A stretch of DNA of 60,219 nucleotides from a bacterium (GTDB taxonomy: Bacteria; Zhuqueibacterota; QNDG01; JAFGCO01): NCBI GenBank assembly GCA_016932575.1, contig JAFGCO010000009.1:1-60219 (forward strand), read 5' to 3'. The translations under genes were made by a program, and so were the position numbers. This document shows, in pieces, positions 53,944 to 60,219 of the stretch. The notes beneath the pieces are model-generated. The model was given only the letters and a program-made list of their open reading frames with translations, was not told where the DNA came from and made no database searches. The stretch's first letter is position 1; each line of letters opens with the position of its first letter.

Positions 53944-54348
53944 TCAGGATTGATCTGAAATATCGACAAATGTATGCCCGTATTCTGTTAAACATGAAAC
54001 CGCACTATCCAAATCTGTTGCATGAATGAGAATATAATCCGTATCATAGGTGGATACGACATAAAGACTGATTTTGTTTTTTGCCAGCGGTGCTGCAATA
54101 CTTTCCAGGACACCGATCGTATGAAGATCGAAACTCCCTTCAACTTTCATGCACTTCCAGTTTTCGCTTTTTCTGCACTTTCCAGGAATATGATTCTCAT
54201 CACATACGATCTTAAGCTCTTTTGATGTTTTTGTGATCGAAAAAAAAGAAGACAGGTCACTGCAATCAAAAATTTTGCTGTCAGGCGGCAATGAACAAAT
54301 GATATACATCTGAGGCAAAACAGACAGTCGTAATCGGGGATGATCCAT
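53944..54348 (-). CDS. ACT-domain (CASTOR/POLLUX-type) protein
   Basis: The protein has 134 residues, matching the short tandem-ACT family. LSVLPQMYIICSLPPDSKI, the SSFFSITKTSKELKIVCDE block, WKCMKVEGSFDLHTIGVLES and ISLYVVSTYDTDYILIHATD are typical. Family members bind amino acids and act as small regulators, but few have a known target. CGGAGA precedes the ATG. It lies between the S41-like gene (113 bp) and the DJ-1-type gene (94 bp), all on the minus strand. Confidence 0.85.
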   Translation of the reverse strand: MDHPRLRLSVLPQMYIICSLPPDSKIFDCSDLSSFFSITKTSKELKIVCDENHIPGKCRKSENWKCMKVEGSFDLHTIGVLESIAAPLAKNKISLYVVSTYDTDYILIHATDLDSAVSCLTEYGHTFVDISDQS

Positions 54349-54442
54349 TATATTTCTCCGGTCCTGGACAAAAAATCTTCCGATATATCCTTACCTGATA
54401 GCAGGGACATATGCCTCAGGAAAGAACCGGCATGTTGATTTA

Positions 54443-55045
54443 TCATGGTTTTCGATTCTTTGATTCGAATCCCATCATCTCTTGAATTTTTTCCACATTC
54501 TCCTTTGTTGTCAGTATTTCTAAAAGTGTAAAGGCGACTTCTATAGCTGTGGCCGGAGAGGTAGAAGTGATGATGTTTCTGTCTTTTACAACAGGTTTGT
54601 CTTTAATATTCGCGCCCATTTCTGCCAGTTGTTTTCTTCGTTTGCCTTCCAGGAGATGATAGGTGGTCGCCGGCCTGTCTTTAAGTATTCCGCTTTTTCC
54701 CAATAAAAGAGCACCCACACAAATGGAGGCAATCATTTTTTTCTTTTTATTAAAGTCACGGATGACATTGAGAAATTCTTCTGAGAAGCCATCTTCATAA
54801 AATCCTGCCTTTTCAAATCCCCCGGGGATTGCCAGTGCATCAAAATCATCAAGATTGACATCTGTTATCTGCGCATCCGGTATGGCCTGAAAACCAAATG
54901 TGCAATTTAATATCCTATGGGCTCCGGCCGTAACAATTTCAACGGGTTCATTCCCAAACACATTTGCCCACCCCAGGATATCAATAAATGCCGCTGCTTC
55001 CAGAACCTCAAAGCCATTTGACAATAAAATCAATATTTTTTTCAT
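54443..55045 (-). CDS. DJ-1/PfpI-superfamily protein
   Basis: The protein has 200 residues. ILILLSNGFEVLEAAAFIDI supplies the conserved Glu, LDDFDALAIPGGFEKAGFY the oxyanion loop, and MIASICVGALLLGKSG the nucleophile elbow with the reactive Cys. Later comes TSTSPATAIEVAFTLLE. The family includes deglycases, chaperones, proteases and cysteine hydratases; the sequence does not separate them, though THJ-type DJ-1 proteins with a 'SPATA' motif are often annotated as 4-methyl-5-thiazole monophosphate biosynthesis-like. No partner gene is near. Confidence 0.85.
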   Translation of the reverse strand: MKKILILLSNGFEVLEAAAFIDILGWANVFGNEPVEIVTAGAHRILNCTFGFQAIPDAQITDVNLDDFDALAIPGGFEKAGFYEDGFSEEFLNVIRDFNKKKKMIASICVGALLLGKSGILKDRPATTYHLLEGKRRKQLAEMGANIKDKPVVKDRNIITSTSPATAIEVAFTLLEILTTKENVEKIQEMMGFESKNRKP

Positions 55046-55253
55046 TTGATTACCGCATCTCGGTTGGTGTACTGGAATTAATAAAATCGGTATTTTTTTT
55101 AATATAAGTCATTTTCATTCTTTGTTCAACACAATTCATTTTTTTAAACCGGGTATTGTGATTTTGCACCGGGATAATCTCAATCTTTTCTTTTACAGAT
55201 TCCATCGCCCCTCATTGACGAGGATTCTGAGCCTACGCATTATTTAAATAATA

Positions 55254-55283
55254 AAAAATCCCGCTAAAAAAAGCGGGATTTTT
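55254..55283 (-). terminator. Rho-independent terminator after the GEVED repeat gene
   Basis: AAAAATCCCGCT (55254-55265) pairs perfectly with AGCGGGATTTTT (55272-55283) around a six-base loop, and on the minus strand a T-rich tract follows. It lies 22 bp beyond the stop of the gene at 55305 and works in both directions in principle. Confidence 0.85.
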
Positions 55284-55304
55284 AAACTTATATCATAATC
55301 GTCG

Positions 55305-57539
55305 TTATTTCATCATGATGATCTTTCTCGTCATACGGAACGATCCCGCATGGATACGGACAATATAAACTCCCGAACCGACCGGAATATTGTGATTGTC
55401 CAGTCCGTTCCAGTGAACAGTATAAATGCCTGCCGGTTCAACTTTATTTACAAGTGTCCGAAGAATCTGTCCGTTCGCATTCAGTATGACAAGACGGGTA
55501 TGGGACTGTTTGCAAAGCGCGTAGGAAATACGCGTTTCATTGTTGAACGGATTCGGACAGTTCTGATTCAATGCATATTCTTCCGGAATGATCTGAGAAT
55601 GATCCGTGTTCAAGTCAGACTTGGAAGCAGCTATCGTTATTTTGTAATCCTCGACTTCACCGGGCAGGCTTGTCCCGTAACTTTCTACTACCGGAGGCGG
55701 GCTCATGTATGCAAACACATATCTGAACCGGGCATACGTATCCCCCGGTACCGCATCTACAGGCACATCAATTGTGTAATCAGTTGTTTCCCAGGTTCTA
55801 CTATCACCGGTAATGATATTTTCCCCGGCATCCTCCCAGTCGCCGTCCCGATTAAAATCGATCCAGGCATAAAGGTAACCCGGCCCGCTTGTATGAACAG
55901 TGATGATTGTTTCCTCTCCCGGATTCAAATAGGAGAATGTAACGCCTTCTTCATCATTAACAGAATCGTTTGTATCGTCTCCATCCGCATTCACACCCGG
56001 TATTCCGTCGGGTTCCGAGTCAACCTCGATACCCAGTACTACTACCTTATTCACCGGATGACGCGCCGCATCATCTCCCGTTGTATGGTAGCTGTCCGGT
56101 GCATCTCCATAATCATAGAAATCTTCCAGGATATAAAACATAAAATCTTCCACTTCACCAAATCCGCCCAGACCGCCCGGCGTAAAGGGTGCAGGATCCG
56201 TGCAGTAACGGAAACGGACATAAGTTTTTCCGGGAACAGCGGTTTCAGGCGTGACAATGTCAAAGAGTCTGGTTTCTTCATAAGGTAAGGCTGTATTATC
56301 AAATTGTATAAAATATTCTCCGCTGTCATGAAAATCGCCGTCGCAGTTAAAATCGATCCAGCCGTGCAGATAGGCTGCCCCTTCCATATAGGCCTGAATG
56401 GTTGTTGTTTCTCCCGGTGAAAAAACGGTGTAGAAAAGGACGCCATTTTCTTCACGGTATCCACCATCCCTACCAGCATAAAGGTCCGGTTGTCCGTCAG
56501 GTTCCACACTTGGTTCCTCACTGTTCGCAAGATATGTGGATTCGTCAACCGGATGCCGTGCTCCGTTATGTGTGAGAAGGGTTTCATAATGATAGTCGGC
56601 ATCATCCGGAGCGTCTCCAAAATCAAACATTTCACCGATGTATATTTTATAATCTTCCACTTCACCCGGTAAACTGGCGCCGTAACTGTTTACAACAACT
56701 GGAGGTGTAAACTCATCTGCGTATCTGAGTATATACCTGAACCGGGCATAGGTATAGCCCAACACAGCATCTGCAGGTACAACAATAGTATAATCCGTGG
56801 TTTCCTCTGATTTTGGATCGGCTGAAATGATATTTTCTCCGGGGTCATCCCAATCTCCATCATAATTAAAATCGATCCAGCCGTACAGAAAACCTGACAT
56901 GCGTGTCCTGATCGTGATAGTTGTTGTCTCTCCCGGAATCATTTCTGTGAATTCCACGCCATCATCGTCATCACCGTCGGTATCCGTATCGTCTCCATCG
57001 GCATCCGGACCCGGCTGACCAGCCGGATCGGTATCACAGGTTTCACCCAGCTTGACCAGGGAATTGATGGGATGACGTGCGGCAGCTCCACCCGTTGTAT
57101 TGTAGGTGTCCGGCGCGTCCCCGTAATCATAATAATAGGGGAGTATTTCCATCATATAATCTTCCACTTCACCAAAATTCCCCAGTCCGCCCGGCGTAAA
57201 GGGCACGGGATCTGAGCTGTACCGAAAACGAAAATAAGTCAATCCCGGTTCAGCGGTTCCAGGCGTGGCGATGTCGAACAATCGCCTGGACAATTCAGGC
57301 AGAATCGTATTGTCAAATTGCAGAAAATATTCACCTGTATCCAGAAAATCGCCGTCCCTGTTAAAATCGGCCCAGCCATGCAGATAACCGGCTCCTTTCA
57401 TCCAGACATCAATGGTGGTGGTTTCTCCGGGGGCAAAATAACTCTGGAAGAGTATGCCGTCTTCATCATCAAACCCGTCATTATCATCCCCATGAGCATA
57501 CAAACCGGGCTGACCATCCGGTTCCCCATCCGGTGTGTC
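55305..57539 (-). CDS. Giant GEVED repeat protein, C-terminal part (downstream of frameshift)
   Basis: About 745 residues in this frame continue the protein begun at 60219. They hold the rest of GEVED repeat 5, repeats 6, 7 and 8, and a C-terminal sorting domain (QNCPNPFNNETRISYALCK, ending GVYIVRIHAGS and RKIIMMK). Each repeat opens with DYGDAPD or DFGDAPD, has a WIDFNxDGDW-type strand and closes with GEVEDY/F. The frame stays open upstream to about 57540, with no start codon of its own that makes biological sense (the first Met, at 57503, is inside a repeat). Residues DTPDGEPDGQPG at 57540-57505 resume exactly the repeat pattern that the other frame leaves. Surface adhesin or matrix role is probable (inference). 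Confidence 0.85.
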   Translation of the reverse strand, partial: DTPDGEPDGQPGLYAHGDDNDGFDDEDGILFQSYFAPGETTTIDVWMKGAGYLHGWADFNRDGDFLDTGEYFLQFDNTILPELSRRLFDIATPGTAEPGLTYFRFRYSSDPVPFTPGGLGNFGEVEDYMMEILPYYYDYGDAPDTYNTTGGAAARHPINSLVKLGETCDTDPAGQPGPDADGDDTDTDGDDDDGVEFTEMIPGETTTITIRTRMSGFLYGWIDFNYDGDWDDPGENIISADPKSEETTDYTIVVPADAVLGYTYARFRYILRYADEFTPPVVVNSYGASLPGEVEDYKIYIGEMFDFGDAPDDADYHYETLLTHNGARHPVDESTYLANSEEPSVEPDGQPDLYAGRDGGYREENGVLFYTVFSPGETTTIQAYMEGAAYLHGWIDFNCDGDFHDSGEYFIQFDNTALPYEETRLFDIVTPETAVPGKTYVRFRYCTDPAPFTPGGLGGFGEVEDFMFYILEDFYDYGDAPDSYHTTGDDAARHPVNKVVVLGIEVDSEPDGIPGVNADGDDTNDSVNDEEGVTFSYLNPGEETIITVHTSGPGYLYAWIDFNRDGDWEDAGENIITGDSRTWETTDYTIDVPVDAVPGDTYARFRYVFAYMSPPPVVESYGTSLPGEVEDYKITIAASKSDLNTDHSQIIPEEYALNQNCPNPFNNETRISYALCKQSHTRLVILNANGQILRTLVNKVEPAGIYTVHWNGLDNHNIPVGSGVYIVRIHAGSFRMTRKIIMMK

Positions 57540-60219
57540 GTACCATGCGAGGAACCGACTGTTCCGAGGCCAATGGATATGCTTATTGGATGTCTGGCGC
57601 CATTGCTTGCCAGAAGGGTTTCATAATGAAGCGTGTCATTTTCCGGCGCATCTCCGTAATCGTAGATGTATCGGCTCGTCAAATAAAACCGCATGTCTTC
57701 CACTTCACCGCTATAGACTTCTCCGTCAAAGGAGGGGATGGTATCTTCAGAAAAACGGAACCGTCCATACGTGGGGCCTTCTGTCGCGTCATCCGGTATA
57801 TAAATTGCCAGTTCATTGGCGTCCATGTTAATCTGAGTATCACAAATTTCTTCTGTTTCATCTTCCCAGTCACCGTCCCCGTTATAATCGATCCAGGCTT
57901 TCAGAAAACCGGTTGTGGAGGCGGTGATATTGAAAAGGGTCGTATCGCCTATAATCATGGCCCCAAGCTGTTCCACACCGTCATCGTCATCTCCCAGAGC
58001 AAGAGAGTCCGGTTTGCCGTCATTCTCGCCGCTCACACCCAGTCCCAGATAGACATCCGGGTCAATAATATGTCTGGCGCCGTTGTTCTGATGAAATGTC
58101 GGAAAAGGCTCGTCAGGTGCATCGCCGTAGTCAAGCAGCATTTGACCAATGTGAATTCTGTAATCTTCCACCTCTCCTGGTAAAGATTCGCCAAAAGTGT
58201 CCATGTCCGGCGAGTTTAACTGTGACTCGTATCTTCTCTTGTACCGGAACCGGGCATATGTATAGCCGACGGATGCATTTATAGGCACATTTATTGAATA
58301 ATCCGTGGTTTCATCTGATTTCGGATCACCGCGTATTATATACTCTGCAGGATCATCCCAATCCCCGTCATGGTTATAGTCGATCCATGCATGAAGAAAA
58401 CCGAACCCTCTGGTTGTTACTGTAATGATCGTCGCATTTCCAGGTATCAGGTCGGTAAATACCACACCATCTTCGTCATCGCCATACATGTCTGTGTCGT
58501 CTCCATCGGCTTTATCTCCCGGCTGATCGGCAGAATCGGGATCACAATAGGTACCCAGCCTGACGGTGGGAGACACGGGATGACAGGCTGCTTCAAAGCC
58601 TGATGTGTTATAACGCTCCGGCGCATCTCCGTAATCGTTTTTGACCGGGAGAATCTCTATCTGATAATCTTCAACTTCGCCAAATCCGCCTCTGCCGTCC
58701 GAACTGAAAGGCCCGGGATCAGTACAGTAGCGGAAACGGGCATAGGTCGTACCCGGAACAGCCGTTTCAGGGGTCACCCAGGACAAATGATGAAGGGATG
58801 CTGAAGACGGACTCGTGTTGTCATATTCAACACAATATTCATCAATATCTGTGAAGTCGCCGTCACAATTGAAATCGACCCACCCATGGAGATAACCCTC
58901 TCCGGTCAACCACGCATCTATTAATGTCACTTCTCCAGGTGCCGAATGATTTGCAATAATAACACCGTTCTCATCGTTGTCACCATCAGTATTATCACCC
59001 AGAGCATCCGTGCTCTGTTTGCCCTCTAATTCCATATCCGGTGGTCCGTCGGTAGACTTGCCAATAAATAAAGACGCATCAACCGGATGCCGGGCGCCGT
59101 TATGTGAGAAGAGCGTATGATAATGAAATGTGTCATCATCGGGCGCATCGCCGTAATCAAATAATCTTCTTGAATGAATAAAGACCCGCATGTCTTCCAC
59201 TTCACCGCCGTTTACTTCTCCATCAGACGAAGGGATGATCTCATCTGAGTAGCGGAAGCGGGCATAGGTGTTTCCCTCGACTGCGTCGTCCGGCACGGGC
59301 ACCTCAAGCTCGTTGGCTCCCCCACCAATTTGTTCGTCCAAAACTTCCTCTCCTTCATCCTCCCAGTCGCCGTCCCGGTTGAAATCGATCCAGGCTTTCA
59401 GGTACCCTCCAGCAGAGGCTGTTATAATAACACGGGCTGTATCATTGGGTACCAGCTCATCCAGCCATTCCACACCGTCTTCATCATTCTGTCCATTATT
59501 ATCGTCCCCGGTCGCTGTGGAATCGGGCTGACCGTCTGCTTCCCTGTCCACTCCCTGACCCAGAAAAAGTGCCGCATTGTAGGTATGCCGGGCTCCGTTC
59601 TGCTGGAGGGTGGTCGGATACGGCGCTGGCGCATCCCCGAAATCAAGACACCGGGATACGTTGACCACATGGTTTTTGGTCTTTGTGTCCTGCCCGTACT
59701 GGTTGGCAACCACAAGAGTGGCGCTGTATGAACCCGCACCGGAATAGGTCACTGTATGCGGACCCTTCGTCTGGGCACCGGATGGATTCCCTCCCGGAAA
59801 ACTCCAGCTCCAGGTGCCGGCATCGGCTGATTGATCCGTGTAGGTCACCGTGAGAGGACTGCAGCCGCTGGAAGGGCTGAACGAAAAATTGGCACTCGGG
59901 GAACAGTCATTGACAGTGATGTAACCGGTCTTGTATTTTTTATCCGAGCTGTTGTTGCCCTCGACTTCAAGACTCACATCAAACGAGCCGATGTTCGAAT
60001 AAGTCACCTGATGCGGTCCCTGGGTACTCGCGCTGGATGGATTGCCTCCGGGAAAGTTCCAGGACCAGGATGTGGCATTTTTGGACTGATCTGTAAATAT
60101 CACCACCATGCCGGAGCATCCGGATGTCTGATCCGTCGTAAAATCAGCAATGGGGTCTTGTGAAAATACCGGCAGTGAAAAAAATAAAGTCAGAAAACAA
60201 ATCATGCAAATAATGAATG
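57540..60219 (-). CDS. Giant PKD/GEVED repeat protein, N-terminal part; frameshifted, 5' end probably outside window
   Basis: This frame encodes two PKD domains (~17-97, ~98-183, each with TSWSWNFPGGNPS-like segments) and GEVED repeats 1 to 4 plus half of 5. The first visible Met is at 60205, but its leader MICFLTLFFSLPVFSQ has no basic n-region and the frame is open to the window edge (FIIC upstream), so the true start probably lies outside. After HGT near 57542 the frame runs into out-of-pattern residues and stops at 57398; the other frame resumes the repeat. One missing G (or C on the plus strand) near 57540 explains this. With the repair the protein is about 1,630 residues. Domain periods are ~470-535 bp. 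Confidence 0.85.

Overview
The window looks like a chromosomal segment of a Gram-negative, free-living heterotroph of the FCB/KSB1-Calditrichota type. Five secreted proteins end in the beta-sandwich sorting domain with an NPNPFNP-type motif that is characteristic of these lineages. Outer-membrane barrels, lipoproteins, a TonB receptor, an Omp85 protein and c-type cytochromes show a diderm envelope. The phylum is inferred from gene style only; there is no rRNA. I see no tRNA, rRNA, CRISPR array, transposase or phage gene.

Layout. 1-3540: two secreted carbohydrate-associated proteins, the first cut by the window edge. 3541-4766: nikR between two intergenic zones of degenerate low-complexity repeats. 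4767-11784: a zinc-peptidase-like lipoprotein, then a PorV/PorQ-like barrel with a helix-hairpin-helix barrel protein, thymidylate kinase and a stand-alone homocysteine methyltransferase domain. 11826-18204 (minus): a GT-C-type membrane protein preceded by a 40-residue membrane micro-ORF, a lipoprotein/barrel pair, and a monoheme porin with a pentaheme cytochrome. 18502-22190 (plus): signal peptidase I, a small barrel, a secreted carbohydrate-binding protein and a GH16 beta-glucanase, the last two bracketed by LacI-type operator-like palindromes. 22425-27359 (minus): an NtrC-type regulator, a deoxyhypusine-synthase-like protein, a DUF3108 protein, and the overlapping pair TsaC and low-molecular-weight phosphatase.

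27713-33203 (plus) is a very compact run: DUF2085 membrane protein, second membrane protein, lipoprotein, TonB receptor, argH and sixA-like. Then come a four-helix-bundle protein, cysE with a DRE-TIM aldolase, a DUF4390 protein and a Ppx/GppA phosphatase. 37257-37676 carries a 101-bp element with perfect 15-bp inverted ends, followed directly by a hairpin. 37677-43074 is a four-gene unit: a TPR/TlpA-like protein with both redox cysteines replaced by serine, a metallophosphoesterase, an eight-repeat FG-GAP/VCBS protein and a single-POTRA Omp85 barrel. purC, a DUF481 barrel, a Gfo/Idh/MocA oxidoreductase, PIN-PhoH and a Tat-exported GH5 follow. 48526-60219 (minus) holds a small unknown protein, a methyltransferase, secreted hydrolase-like and S41-like proteins, an ACT protein, a DJ-1/PfpI protein and a giant PKD/GEVED repeat protein split by a frameshift near 57540.

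Together the GH16, GH5, CBM-type and sorting-domain proteins suggest beta-glucan/polysaccharide breakdown at the cell surface. The cytochrome pair suggests electron transfer at the outer membrane. Most other genes are housekeeping. The best candidates for something undescribed are the 37677-43074 operon, the DUF2085-TonB operon, the porin/HhH-barrel pair, the ABCABCBC repeat protein, the 37292-37419 element and the dispersed intergenic repeat family.
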